Shown here: piece by piece, positions 11,301 to 21,686 of the stretch
Layout of the letters: the number at the start of each line of letters is the position of its first letter
Numbering within the stretch: position 1 is the first letter of the stretch
Origin: Lepisosteus oculatus
Lineage: Eukaryota > Chordata > Actinopteri > Semionotiformes > Lepisosteidae
Direction: 5' to 3'
DNA length: 64,000 nucleotides
Assembly (NCBI RefSeq): GCF_040954835.1
Contig: NC_090706.1
Span: 27,971,148 to 28,035,147, forward strand
Position numbers and translations under genes: made by a program
Notes under the pieces: generated by a model
Told to the model about the DNA's origin: nothing
The model's database searches: none
What the model saw: the letters and a program-made list of their open reading frames with translations, nothing else

Positions 11301-13188
11301 CATTATTGCAGGGAAAGTTCGGTATTTCTGATTTTAAACAGTACTCCTGTTCACACGATTTTGGCCATTAAATCCAAAGTCTATCTAACTAAAGGTTTAC
11401 TGTACTGTGCACCCACTGATAGGAACTTTCTGTTTTCAATGTTTAGGTATCTCCATAAGCAGAAGTATTCAAATTCTCGCAAAACAGCCTTTTTTTAGGC
11501 TTTTGTGGTCTCGAAACTGTTTAAAATGGGTTTTGTAGAGTAATGGGTTTGTGGAAGAAGCTGGTGTCACTATCTGTCTCCACCCGCCCCAGCTGGAGGC
11601 AAGAGGGTAAAAAGACACCCGTGTTGCACAGGGGTCACATCTACAGTATACTGTGGGGAGTCCCCTCAGACTGTCTCTAGATCTGACCAACTACAGTAAA
11701 TGCTTTTCACATCAGTGGGTCTTTGTGAGGTTTGTGAGAACCCCACACAAATACAGAACGTGCAAACTCCACATAGACAGACACCCCAAACCCAGGAAAC
11801 AGCAGTGCCACCCACCACTTCACCACCTCGAAAGTGCCATGCTGTCTCACACTTTCCTCTCTCTCTCTGCTGGTGCCCAGGTCCATGATTACCTGAGGAG
11901 CAAGCTGTGCTCGCTGTACGAGAATGACTGCATCTTCGACAAGTTTGAATGTGTCTGGAATGGGTCTGACAGGTTAGTCGTCCATTTGTTACCTGAGCTG
12001 TCTGCAGCGGACACATTTTGAGCAATAAACAAACCAAAAAATCATGAATAACAGTCACAAAATCTCACTCTTTTATCTCTGTATATCAGCATCTTGCTAT
12101 CTTATATAGGTTAGTAAAATCCTGGTAGATAGTAAGGCTTTTTGTAATAACCAATTTGACTGTTTAGCAGGTTCTTTAAAGGTTTGGAATGCAAATGAGA
12201 CAAATTTGAAAAGAAAAATATTAATTTTTGAACAACAACATCAAATATTATCCACCCAGTTATTTTCCAGTCCAAGAAGGTAGCTGTGTCAGCATGCATA
12301 GGCTGCAAAGGAACAGGTAAAGGTTTATTCCATGCTGAAAAGAAAAGAGACACAACGTTTCGGCTGTGGGGCCTTCTTCGGGTGTGAGGGAGCGAGAAAA
12401 ACCGGCAGTTGATAAAGCAGGAGAGAGCAAAAGATAGGAGTTGAGAGGAGGCAGGAGCAGGAGAGAAGCAGTGGTGTGAAGCCAAGAGAGGTGAAGAGAG
12501 GATTAGAAGGAAACAAGTCTGTAGTTGAGAGAAGGGAGGTGTGATCCTCATGTCAGGATCATTTTGATTTCGGATGTCTTTCCAGAAAAGGAGTTCCGAA
12601 ACCCCTCTGTGAGAACACAGATGGAGAGATCAGTATGGTCATGATTTTTCAGGGAACGTGTCAGGGCTGTGAGGATCAAAGACCTCTCCAAACCCATAGT
12701 TTCCCATTTCACCTCTAACGATTTTATGTTCATGGGGTAATGTACTTGCTCGTGATGCGGTGAAGTTTGTTTTCCTAATATTAATGTATTTCTAGATCTA
12801 GATAAATGACAAATAACCAAGTTGTTTTAGATCCTGAAAGATCCGCCCCCACCCAGCGCGACACGGCCGTATTATCTAATGTCTTGTGTTTTTTTTTTAA
12901 TCTCGCAGTGTGATCATGACGGGCTCCTACAACAACTTCTTCCGGATGTTTGACCGCAACACCAAGCGGGACGTGACCTTGGAGGCGTCCCGGGAGAACA
13001 GCAAGCCGCGCGCCGTGCTGAAGCCGCGCAAGGTGTGCGTGGGCGGCAAGCGGCGCAAGGACGAGATCAGCGTGGACAGCCTGGACTTTAGCAAGAAGAT
13101 CCTGCACACCGCCTGGCACCCTGCCGAGAACATCATCGCGGTCGCCGCCACCAACAACCTCTACATATTCCAGGACAAGATCAACTAG
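5209..13188 (+). CDS. PPP2R2B: PP2A B55 regulatory subunit, 3' five exons (partial gene)
   Basis: B55-family subunits are seven-bladed WD40 propellers that bind the PP2A scaffold and catalytic subunits and choose substrates. Five exons are visible: 5209-5386, 7738-7902, 10494-10663, 11881-11972 and 12909-13188. They splice at AG/GT borders into 885 nt in one frame, giving the last 294 residues, about residue 150 to the end of a 443-residue human protein. Exon sizes of 178, 165, 170 and 92 nt and the near-identity of the protein ([60 protein letters not shown]) are decisive for the family. PPP2R2B is preferred over A, C and D because of YLRSKL preceded by [23 protein letters not shown], and the neighbours GPR151 and TCERG1. 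The end FQDKIN differs from the human B form FQDKVN. Upstream exons are not in the window. Family certain; paralogue likely. Confidence 0.93.
5800..6010 (-). mobile_element. CR1-like LINE, ORF2 C-terminal remnant
   Basis: Read on the minus strand this is a decayed version of the segment encoding the reverse-transcriptase protein tail (FTxRVVxVWNxLPSHVVEADT-type), followed by the family's downstream sequence. Strong divergence marks an old insertion. Same family as the copies at 8275-8650, 32640-33600, 49930-50345 and 58330-58560. Confidence 0.55.
6832..7690. repeat. 32-bp minisatellite, about 26 copies
   Basis: The core CCCTGCTGTACGGTGACTG recurs every 32 bp. Variants differ in two places: TACGG/TACAG/TATGG, and GAGCCGAG/GAGCCGAC/GAGGGAAG. 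Between about 7311 and 7567 a 64-bp dimer of two variants is repeated four times with no visible change, so the right half expanded most recently. Because 32 is not a multiple of three, all three minus frames stay open with a common 32-residue peptide period. Confidence 0.95.
7738..7902 (+). CDS. PPP2R2B: PPP2R2B exon encoding [10 protein letters not shown] to [11 protein letters not shown]
   Basis: Acceptor AG at 7736-7737, only about 50 bp after the end of the 32-bp tandem array; donor GT at 7903-7904. 165 nt. It carries the blade sequence [20 protein letters not shown], which is nearly invariant in vertebrate B55 proteins. Confidence 0.95.
7903..10493 (+). other. PPP2R2B intron, mostly unique sequence
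   Basis: 2591-bp intron. Apart from the LINE remnants at 8275-8650 I see no repeat, exon or RNA gene. Confidence 0.6.
8275..8650 (-). mobile_element. CR1-like LINE remnants, two adjoining pieces
   Basis: On the minus strand two consecutive pieces each encode a degraded copy of the LINE ORF2 tail. The first (about 8450-8650) reads like [19 protein letters not shown]; the second lies at about 8300-8430. This is either a tandem-like double insertion or one copy with an internal duplication. Confidence 0.6.
10494..10663 (+). CDS. PPP2R2B: PPP2R2B exon encoding [13 protein letters not shown] to PLETYQ
   Basis: Acceptor AG at 10492-10493; donor GT at 10664-10665. 170 nt. The first codon (Phe) is split with the previous exon. 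It contains [20 protein letters not shown] and [15 protein letters not shown]. Ala in DYLTAKVWD replaces the Val usual in the human B and C forms. Confidence 0.95.
11881..11972 (+). CDS. PPP2R2B: PPP2R2B exon encoding [10 protein letters not shown] to ECVWNGSD
   Basis: Acceptor AG at 11879-11880 after a CT-rich tract; donor GT at 11973-11974. 92 nt, ending two bases into the Ser codon (AG) completed by the next exon. VHDYL and FECVWNG favour the B paralogue over A and D, which as I recall have VHEYL and FECCWNG. Confidence 0.95.
12295..12560 (+). repeat. Dispersed repeat (family C)
   Basis: The block GGAACAGGTAAAGGTTTATT with its continuation CATGCTGAAAAGAAAAGAGA and ACGTTTCGGCTGTGGGG is shared with 46405-46560, where it occurs in both orientations. 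A purine-rich tract follows. Class unknown. Confidence 0.5.
12909..13188 (+). CDS. PPP2R2B: PPP2R2B terminal coding exon
   Basis: Acceptor AG at 12907-12908; stop TAG at 13186-13188. It encodes [20 protein letters not shown], the basic segment [15 protein letters not shown] and the final blade ending YIFQDKIN. Third-position GC is much higher than in the flanking introns. Confidence 0.95.
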
Positions 13189-13660
13189 CGCTCATCCAAG
13201 ATGGCCGCGCAGGCAACTGCAGCAGCTGGCAACCTGGAAAAAAAAAATGAAACGACACCCCCTTTTCCCCTGTGTTCTTAAGCAAGCTCTCCTCCTTACA
13301 CCCGACGCTGTGATCCTGCCTGAATCGGCAGCAATGAGGCGGAGGAGTCCTTCTGAAGGGGAGCGAATGTTTGAAAATTAAAAAAAGCAGAGAAACTGGC
13401 CTAGCTCTGCTGTGACAAGAGGTGCTGATTGGTCGCCAGTGTGAATTGGAGGCAACCGGCACAACCGTCCCTTCACTTTGTAACTCCGTTATTTATTTTA
13501 TTTATTCATCTTCTGACCTTGGGGTGCACTGTTTTCGTTCACTCGCCTGGCGAGGGCCGGATTGTATGACTGGAAAAATAAAAACAAAATGTAGCAGTTT
13601 GCTATTTTTTTCTAAACTCAAAAAAATAAATAAAGATGATTAATAAAGCGAAGCGTTTTT
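13189..13660 (+). other. PPP2R2B: PPP2R2B 3' UTR with clustered poly(A) signals
   Basis: After the stop codon there are AATAAA hexamers at 13577-13582, 13625-13630, 13629-13634 and 13642-13647. The tight group at 13625-13647 is the likeliest cleavage region, giving a 3' UTR of about 470 nt. Alternative, more distal ends cannot be excluded. Confidence 0.6.
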
Positions 13661-15785
13661 TTGGGGCGGCCTGCTGCTCAATGATGTTTTCAGTACTGAG
13701 GCGGGGGAAGCCAACGGTGTCAGAAACCTAAGAAGTTCAGAGTTCAGCCATGTCTCCCGCCCTCCCTCACTTCTCCCGGCTCCTGCTTTGACACTGGGGA
13801 AGGGCAACAAAATTTGAATGGACAGGGTTTCTCCCCCCAAAACCTTCCCTCCCTCACCACCCCCGTTGCTTTGTTCTGAAAACAAGAAGCTGTGGTGCCT
13901 TTTTCTGCTATTTCCATTCACGCTGGTTGACGAAGGCTTCCATAAACTCTCGTTCTGCTTCGGAACCGCAGGGCTGCTGACGGTGTCATTGTGCGGAGGC
14001 CCAGGACGAGGGGGGGGATTGGGGGGGAGTCTGTCCAAGGCGGAGTTCCCGGGTTAGGGTGCGTCTTCTGGGCGCTCCGCTCTTCTACTGATTCTGGAGC
14101 CCCTGCAGCTCAGAGATGCCCAAAAAAAAAAACCCGTAGGCGAGGGGTTGTGATTCATCACAGCAGTGAGGTCAAGCGAAAGAGGTTCTAATTTCGGCGC
14201 AGGAGCCGACCTGTTGGGTGGTATCCCGCTCATACGGCTTGCACTTCTGTGGTCGCCACGTTGTTAATGACGCGCGCTTTTGCATCATCAAATTTAAATT
14301 TCTGCTTAGAACTATGTTACGCAGTGTGGGTAAGATAGAGGAGCCCAGCAGACGTTTCACTTCGATGTCTAAAAACGCAAACCAATAATCTGCTGGAGCC
14401 AAAATGTTACAGGTTGCCCAATGCTACGTTACGAATACAGGACACTTACTGCACCTCCAGAATCAGCTCCGATTGACGTCGTTTTGTATCGCTCGTCACG
14501 TTAATTCTGCACGCACTCATGATTTCGGTTTCTGTGGATTTTTTTTTCTTTGTGCTTATTTTGTTTTCTTTTCCATGTCCTCCTGTTTAATTTGTTGATG
14601 TATTGTTTTGTTTTGTTTTGTTTTGGTGAGGGGTCGGGCGAGTTAACCTGTGTTGTTGTTCGCTGCTAATGTCCTTCATGTGCTGTCACAGTTGTTTTAG
14701 GCGGCTGCTGCCGCGGGCTCCCCGCTTGTCCGTACCGGGGGGCGGCGAGGCTCGGCTGGGGATGTGCGGGGAGGAGCTGGGGGGAGGCTCGGAAGAAGAT
14801 GATCTCGCAATGTAGCCTAACCCGTGACAGAGGTTCTATGATATCAGGGAATTTTAGGTACAATTCCTTAAAAAAAAAACAGACGTCTTCTAAACAACTA
14901 AGGTTGTAAACGTCCTAGCAAAACAAAGTTTTATAGCTCCGAATGTATTTAAATGTATTTAATTGTCATGCAGTCTTTATGCTTACTAGATTCCTTGAAG
15001 TAAAAAAAAAAACAAAAAGAAAAAAATGATGTGAGTTGTAACTAATAATCGCTGTGGATGTCTCTTCTTTATCTTTTTCTTTCCGGTGAGGGCTTCTATA
15101 GCCACTTCTCACACACAAACACACACACACACCCATCCACCAGCACTTAAGGAGAACAAACTCACAATTTACCTGCAGCAAAGCGCAACTGCCCCCACCT
15201 GCTTGGTTCCTACAGACACACACAGACAAGAAAACAAAAGGGCTGGAAAAATCAAACCAGCGCCTCGGGCACGGAAAAAGTAGAGCCAAGCTTCTCTGTG
15301 GACACTTGCACCAGAGACCAGGGGTTTGGCCCTAGGGTTGCAGGGGTATTTACTCATGTGTTGGTGGTTCGAAAAGAGCTAAGACCCATAAGGAAGCACC
15401 ATCATAATATTATTTCTTCTATCAAAGGAAAAACACTGGGATCTGAGTAAATTTAACACTGATTCTAGACAGTCCTGAGCCCTCATGACCCAGTGCAAGG
15501 ATGAAACCCTTCTTTTGCATTAGGCACTCAAGGACAGCTTAACAATATATTTCCCTGCATTCGATACATCTTAAATTGGAATCATGGCTGCAGCCGTGGT
15601 CTGTGGTGTTTCTTGTCCACAGCAGGCTCAGATGTCTCGGAGACACCCCCCATACAGCCCGCCTCACTGACCAGCAAGGTATGGGGGAAAGGCGAAAGAC
15701 AGCACCCCAGCTGGCTGCTGCCTCATTGAAGCCTCAGGCAATGGGGAGGTTAGTCCCCTTGCAGAAACACTGGGCAGCAATGTCT

Positions 15786-16058
15786 GGTGCGGTGGCTCTG
15801 TGGCTCAGGGTCTGCGCCTGTGGCTGGGAGGTTGCCAGTTCGTATCCCATGGCCCGCAGAGGAATCCTACTCTGTTGGGCCCCTAAGCGAGGCCCATTAC
15901 CCCAACTGCTCGTGGGGCGCTGTATAAATGGCTGACCCTGGGCTCTGACCCCAAGCTTCTCTCCCTGTCTGTGTGTCTGATGGAGAGCAAACTGGGGTAT
16001 GTGAAAAGACAAATTCCTAATGCAAGAAATTGTACAGTATAGGGCCACTAAAGTGATC
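15786..16058 (+). mobile_element. tRNA-derived SINE, copy 1
   Basis: Starts with a tRNA-like head: an A-box-like TGGCTCAGGGTCTG and a B-box-like AGTTCGTATCC about 30 bp apart. A conserved body follows (GGGCGCTGTATAAATGGCTG), with the end ACTAAAGTGATC. A second copy at 44924-45199 aligns along the whole length, which defines the element's limits. Confidence 0.8.
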
Positions 16059-16499
16059 TCTCTGATCTCGCTCTCACTCCTGTCCAGGCTGTTTTCTCCT
16101 TCATGTCCTTGCTGATTGTGTCCTTAGTTGGTCCTGATCTGTTGTTTCTTGGGTTTTAAAATTATCAATCATCTAATGAAGAGTACAGGCTTGTGGGATG
16201 GTTGTTGAGATGACCTAGTCTGACTTATCCACTTGGACACAGATGTTTTTTTTAGCCAGAAATCTGTGGCTACTGCAGGTCGCTTTGACTTCGCTTTCCT
16301 GTTACTGAATCAGAGAGATAGAGCAAAAAAAAAAAAGGATGGATTTCTAAATGCGCTGAACAATTTCAGTTTGACCACTGGGGCAAGTGATCAGTTCCAT
16401 GACACAGGTCTCATGAAATTAAAACACCAGGCACTTGAGCAGGCAAATTAGCTAGCTAGAGGGATCAAAACCTCACATGGGTTCCAAGTCATTTTGAAC

Positions 16500-16810
16500 T
16501 GATGATGTGACACAACGGAGCAGTGGCTGGAATTTCTGCCTTGCAGAGCTGTGGCCTTGGGTTCAGTTCCTGGGGTGCTGTCTGTGAGGAGTCTGTATGT
16601 TCCTCCCATGTTCTTGTGTTTCTTCCCACAGTTCAAGAACTGGTAGGTCAACTGGCTTTGGGGAAAACTGGCCCTGGTGTGAGTGTTCTTGTGTCTGTGT
16701 GCCCTGCAATGGACTGGTGTCCCGGCAAGGGTGTATCCTGTATTGTGACAGTCCACCAGGTTTCATGGGTCTCTTCAAATCCCTTACAACTGAAGGCCTT
16801 TAAAAGCCAT
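16500..16810 (+). repeat. Dispersed fish repeat (family A), long copy
   Basis: Shares the blocks TTCTTCCCACAG, GTAGGTCAACTGGC, TGCAATGGACTGGTGTCC and GGGTGTATCCTG with the inverted copy at 17520-17840 and shorter ones near 1220, 11715, 24350, 54725 and 56110. No terminal repeats could be fixed. Confidence 0.7.
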
Positions 16811-17519
16811 TAAATCAGTCCTGTTAAGATGACAATTAAATTAGAGGCTCCGATCCTCAAGTTTGTGCATGACTGGTGAAAAGAATACATGTGATGGATT
16901 TGTAATGTTCATTTCTCAGGCAGCTGATGGATGGAGATGGCAGAAAGAACACACTAGTTCATCAGGCATAGGACTGGAACAGCCCAGCAGTTCCGGGATT
17001 AGGAGTGTGTGCCTTCGTACAGAAGAGAAAAAAAGCAATTCAGATGAGAAATTAGCTGACATTTTAGTTTGGGAGGCAGAGTTTCATTAGCAAAATATGT
17101 CACATGAGAGCAATTATGTCTCATTTCAAACGACCAGAATTCAAATAGAACCACATCTGCTGTTCTCCATGTGTTTTGTTTCAATTAGTTGCATATCCTG
17201 CTCTGCTGACTGATGTATGATCACAATTTGCGTTGCATGTGGATGCTGGCATTCAGACTCCCTGCCATCTTGTTCTGCTGCCTTACCACGCTGTCTGGAG
17301 CTTCTGCTAATGCATTATGATCACATTTGTGTTTTCAATTAAGCCCAACATTTACCAGTTGACCGAATTCTCACAAACACCTGTTAATAAGTAAACGCAA
17401 AGCAGAAAGGGGAAACGATGAAAGACGTCTACCCTCAGCATAACAGAATTTTTTGTAGCAAAGACACCCAATGCCTGAGGAGTGTTTATAATCACCGGTA
17501 GCCATCTTTTTGTCTATCC

Positions 17520-17840
17520 ATCCATTTTTTAAAATGCTTCTTCCAGATAAGGGTCACAGAGAAGCCAGAGTCTATCGCAGCAACCAAGTGGCGCAAGGCA
17601 GGATACACCCTGGATGGAACGTCTGTCCATCGCAGGGCACACATAGATAGACACACTCTCACACCAGGGCCAATTTTCCCAGAAGCCAATTAACCTACAG
17701 TACCAACATGCCTTTGGACTGTGGGTGGAAACGAGAGCACCTGTGGGAAACCCACACAAATATGGAGAGAAGATCCATAAAGTACCCCAGGTTCAGAATG
17801 GAACCCAAGGGTTGGAAGGCGACAATACTCAGCACAGAGC
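17520..17840 (-). repeat. Dispersed fish repeat (family A), inverted copy
   Basis: Reverse complement of the copy 700 bp upstream; it starts at the characteristic ATCCATCCATTTTTTAAAAT end. The two copies form an imperfect inverted pair about 1 kb apart. Confidence 0.7.
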
Positions 17841-20210
17841 CACCCTCTTCATGCACGATACGTATGATAACATCCTAGTAGACTTTTAGCCCAGTCCATC
17901 CTGGGACCACAAGAACATGATTACAAATGACAGGAGGCCATAGATCTTGAAGAGTATAAGACACACTGAATTATTTATTACAGACTGTGGCAGGTCTTGA
18001 GTATGAATCAGAGCTTGACGGTAGCAGAGCTGGAGAGCGATGAAATGCAAAAGTTTGTTTTGCTCACAGAAGCCAGAAGGCTTAACGAGCTGTCTTGCTC
18101 AGACAGGGTAACCAACCCCATTGAGGCGCATCAGCTGTAACAAATCCTAAGGATAATGGAAAAAGAGCCTATTTTATACAAGTTCTATATAAGCTGGAAG
18201 ATGAAAGAATCACTGCATATACCATTTAACAGCCCTGACTAACAGAATACACACCTTGTATTATTTAGACCTGTGCTTTTAAAAATAAATTCCCCAAAAC
18301 ACAGTTGTTTAACTCTAGGAACATCACGGCTGTGTGTGCACTGCACGTCCTTGATAATGAGAAGTTGGAAATAATGCCAAAATCAGATTTACTTTAGCCA
18401 TATATGTAACAGAAAAATGCTTTACTTTCAAACAAAATGCAGAGGGCTTTGAGAAAACATCCATTGAAAGATGTAAAAGTAAAGAGATCTGAGGCGTGAA
18501 TCCTCTGTCTTTTTCTACCCCACTGACCTAGATTTTCTTTAACAAGCAAACCTCATCATTCAACAACGGCATTCAAAGAAACACTACAGCACACCATTCC
18601 AAAAGACTGCTGTCATTAGTACAAGAACAGCCAGTGTCATTCCCAACTCTAAAACCGAGTTTTTAGTTGCTCCAAGACTGACTCAACCAGGAATTCAAGA
18701 TATTTGCTGAATATCCACTGCTAATTGTGTGTTAACTTAATTCCGAAATCAAACAGCTTTATTACATTATTTTCTTTCAGCCACCATTATTTAAAAGCTG
18801 CCTATCATTACCTGCTGATATTGAATCTATATTGTGTTTATCTATATACTGTAAATCTATAAATCTTACTGTCCCATCAGATCAAATACTAACTGAACAG
18901 ATGTCTCGCCTGATAACTGACTGGAATTGTGAACAACTCATCATGGAAGACAAAAAGAAAGTAGAAACCTGTTATGTAAAAATGAAAATGTATCAATCAA
19001 AAACGCAGATCAGGCTTACTCGTTCTTATTTCTTTTTCGCGGGTTTATTGTCAGGACGCAACAAGATAATCGATTTAAATAGACGTATCAAAGCAACTTC
19101 GAAATGCCATTCTGTTTGAACGTGTCCGGCTTTCCTGAAACCAGTTAAACCAACGACAATACACACCAGATGATTGAAATGCGTTCTCTATCAAGAATTT
19201 CAAACCACGTTTGGAGCTGCTGTCCCATCGAACCATAAGGAAAGAGCGCCACCGAGTGATACAATATTTCAGCTGTACCCAAAATTGTACCGAACAGGAA
19301 AATGGATATATCGTAGTATTGATTTGGAGCGAGCAGTGAATACGGGCGTATGCAGATCTTTGATGAATGCGAGTTTGGGATATCCGCTGTGTTTCAGAGT
19401 GTAAAAAAGTATTTATAAAAACGATGCACAAACTGGTACACTAATATCACGTGTGCTGTGCATACAGTTATAAAGTTGCTTTGCCTTTAAATGCACTGTG
19501 TAGAATAATAAAAATGTGACTAATATAAATAGAACAATGGACGAAGCTTCACTAAGGCGCCAGTAATAAAAGCTAGCACTCGTTAAAACATCATCAGTAA
19601 TTTTTTCTTAAGCAATTGTGATAAAATAACTCGACGCCGATTGAAGTTTGCGGCGTGAGCCACATAGCATTTCTAGTTCAGAAGAGCAAATTCAGATTCG
19701 CTTGCAGAACCCAGGCAGTTACTAAAAACGTTATTAAAACTTAATGTGCCCCCACAAAAGTCAGCCTCGCTTTAATTTACGGTGCACGAGATTAATAATT
19801 TACAATTAATATCCCAAATATCCCATTCTTCCCGCAGAGGGGAAGACAATTCCAAGATACCCAAATATTTTCAAATGTAGACTCACGTAATCTAATTTGT
19901 TTGAGAAATAATTATAAATACACCTACCTTTCAAGTCTCACGAAATTATGACAACATAACTTTGCTAAAGCGCCAGTCTTAAAATGAAGTAAACAGGCTT
20001 CATAAGGAAATTGATTAATCTAAGACTAGAAATATCTCGGCTGCAGCAAAGATGTATGAAAAATCGCCTCTTTTATAAAACAGCGCTCTGGTAGCGGATT
20101 TTGCCTCAGTGATAAGATTTATTTTAAATACGCGTCACCCTGTAATGATTTTAATTGGCCTGGGAGGCTGAGGCGGCGAGACTGACTGCTGATGAGCCGG
20201 ATCCGGGTGT

Positions 20211-20239
20211 CTGTCAATCAAAGCCTTGACTGTATAAAT
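20211..20239 (+). promoter_or_regulatory. GPR151 core promoter: PBX/PREP-type site, TCF/LEF-like site, TATA box
   Basis: CTGTCAATCA at 20211-20220 is the exact complement of the PBX-PREP/MEIS decamer TGATTGACAG. It overlaps ATCAAAG (20218-20224), a TCF/LEF-type core. TATAAAT follows at 20233-20239, which predicts transcription start near 20262-20270, about 155 nt before the ATG. The motifs are visible; their use is inference. Confidence 0.55.
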
Positions 20240-20423
20240 CCTTCCTCCCACCTCGCTGCCTTCATTTTTGAAAAACTCACCAGTCCCATACGCGCCAGAG
20301 TCAAAGCACATCCGAATCCATCTGCAGCTGAACTCTGTGCCGTACTCCAAAAGCAACTTTGATAACTTTTTTTTTACCATTCCCGCGTGGGTTTTGATTT
20401 TGTTTTCCGCCTTTTCGGACGCG

Positions 20424-21686
20424 ATGGATAAGTTACCGACGAGCAGTTTCAACTTCAGCACCGCGAACAGCTCCGCGCACAAACCCACTTTCCCCGAAGG
20501 TGGCGGCTATCAGCACCTGGACTCCCCCGAGCTGAAGGCTCTGATCCCGGCGGTACTGGGCGTGATCTGCGCGCTGGGCTTTGCGGGCAACCTCACGGCC
20601 ATCGGAGTCCTGGTGACCAACGCCCGCAAGGGCAAGCTCTCGCTCATCAACTCCCTGATCCTGAACCTGACGCTCGCCGACGGGCTGGTGCTGGCGTTCG
20701 GGGCGCCCTTCAAGGCGGCGGCGTACGCCAAAGCCAGCTGGACGCTGGGGTGGTTCGTGTGCAAGACGTGCGACTGGTTCCTCCACTCGTGCATGGCGGC
20801 CAAGAGCTTCACGGTGGCCGTCATGGCCAAGGCCTGCTTCAGGTACGTGAGCAACCCGACCAAGCAGGTCACCATCCGCTACAAGACCATCCTGTCCATT
20901 CTCCTGCTCTGCTGGCTGCTGGCCTGCCTGGTTCCCCTCCCTCACTGGCTGTTTGCGACGCTGAGGCGCGAGGGGGTGGGGCTGCTGTGCGTCCAAGTCA
21001 TTCCTGCGTCTGCCTCCGACTTCATGTCCGTCTACGTCTACCTCTACCCCCTGGTGGCTTTCTGCCTCCCTCTGTGCTTCGCCCTCCTCTACTTCTGGAG
21101 GGCCTACAGGAGGTGCCAGCGGAGGGGCACCAAGACCCAGAACCTGAGGACTCAGATCCGCTCCCGGAAGCTGACGGTCATGCTGCTGAGCCTGGCCCTG
21201 ACCTCCGGGACCATGTGGCTGCCGGAGTGGATCTCCTGGGTGTGGATGCGGCACGCGGCCCCCGGGGGGCCCGTCCCGCCCCCACTCTTCGCCCTCTCCT
21301 CCCAGCTGCTCATGTTCTCCATCTCCCTGGTCAACCCCCTCGTCATCCTGTCCATGTCCGAGGAGTTCCGGGAGGGCTACAAGGGCCTGTGGCGGCGGCT
21401 GACTCTCCGGAAGCACCAGCCCCAGCAGAAGCAGGGGCCGCAGGCCGCCGCCGCCACCGTGCCGCCGCCCAGCCCCCGGCCGGAGGCGCTGGCCAACACC
21501 GCGCCGCCCCCGGGTAACCAGCCCGACGAGCCCAGGGCGGAGCCGGAGCCCGACAGCCCGCCCAACAAGGACGGCATCGTCCTGCCCGACGTGGAGCAGT
21601 TCTGGCACGAGCGCGAGGCCGGCTCCGCGGACCCAGAGAACGACCCCATTCCCTGGGAACACCAGGACCCCTCGGAGGTCAAATAG
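20424..21686 (+). CDS. GPR151: Orphan G-protein-coupled receptor GPR151
   Basis: Single-exon class A GPCR of 420 aa (human 419), related to galanin receptors; in other vertebrates it is known from habenular neurons. N-glycosylation sites lie at N10 and N15. Seven membrane segments: roughly 39-64 (GN at 55-56), 72-96 (LAD at 84-86), 113-136, 155-176, 200-225, 249-275 (MWLP at 264-267) and 289-311. C113 and C189 can form the usual disulfide. The DRY position reads AKA (135-137) and the TM7 motif is NPLVI (304-308), both atypical. The long proline-rich tail ends with DVEQFWHERE and DPIPWEH, hallmarks of GPR151. The start is the first in-frame ATG; the frame is open further upstream only with a TTG, which was rejected. 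The CDS is much richer in GC than its surroundings. Confidence 0.95.
   Translation: MDKLPTSSFNFSTANSSAHKPTFPEGGGYQHLDSPELKALIPAVLGVICALGFAGNLTAIGVLVTNARKGKLSLINSLILNLTLADGLVLAFGAPFKAAAYAKASWTLGWFVCKTCDWFLHSCMAAKSFTVAVMAKACFRYVSNPTKQVTIRYKTILSILLLCWLLACLVPLPHWLFATLRREGVGLLCVQVIPASASDFMSVYVYLYPLVAFCLPLCFALLYFWRAYRRCQRRGTKTQNLRTQIRSRKLTVMLLSLALTSGTMWLPEWISWVWMRHAAPGGPVPPPLFALSSQLLMFSISLVNPLVILSMSEEFREGYKGLWRRLTLRKHQPQQKQGPQAAAATVPPPSPRPEALANTAPPPGNQPDEPRAEPEPDSPPNKDGIVLPDVEQFWHEREAGSADPENDPIPWEHQDPSEVK

Larger units (their letters stand above)
10664..12908 (+). other. PPP2R2B introns flanking the 92-nt exon
   Basis: Two introns (10664-11880 and 11973-12908). The first has an AT-rich stretch (11000-11450) and a family A repeat fragment near 11715-11800 (minus). 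The second has a dispersed repeat at about 12295-12560. No other feature was supported. Confidence 0.6.
13661..20210. other. Intergenic region PPP2R2B-GPR151
   Basis: About 6.5 kb without a recognised gene. It contains GC-rich patches near 13990-14060 and 14700-14790, a CA run near 15110-15133, the tRNA-derived SINE at 15786-16058 and family A repeats at 16500-16810 and 17520-17840. Conserved regulatory elements may be present but cannot be told without alignment. Confidence 0.6.

Noticed and set aside
18832-19431. Two opposing small frames upstream of GPR151
   Set aside because: AT-rich, no similarity recognised, no splice context; treated as intergenic.
20268-20423. 52-residue N-terminal extension of GPR151 with a hydrophobic stretch
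   Set aside because: The upstream frame begins with TTG, not ATG; the first in-frame ATG is 20424, which gives a length matching human.
20433-21662. 409-aa minus-strand open frame
   Set aside because: Shadow of the GC-rich GPR151 CDS on the other strand; the low-complexity Gly/Gln/Arg protein has no family resemblance.
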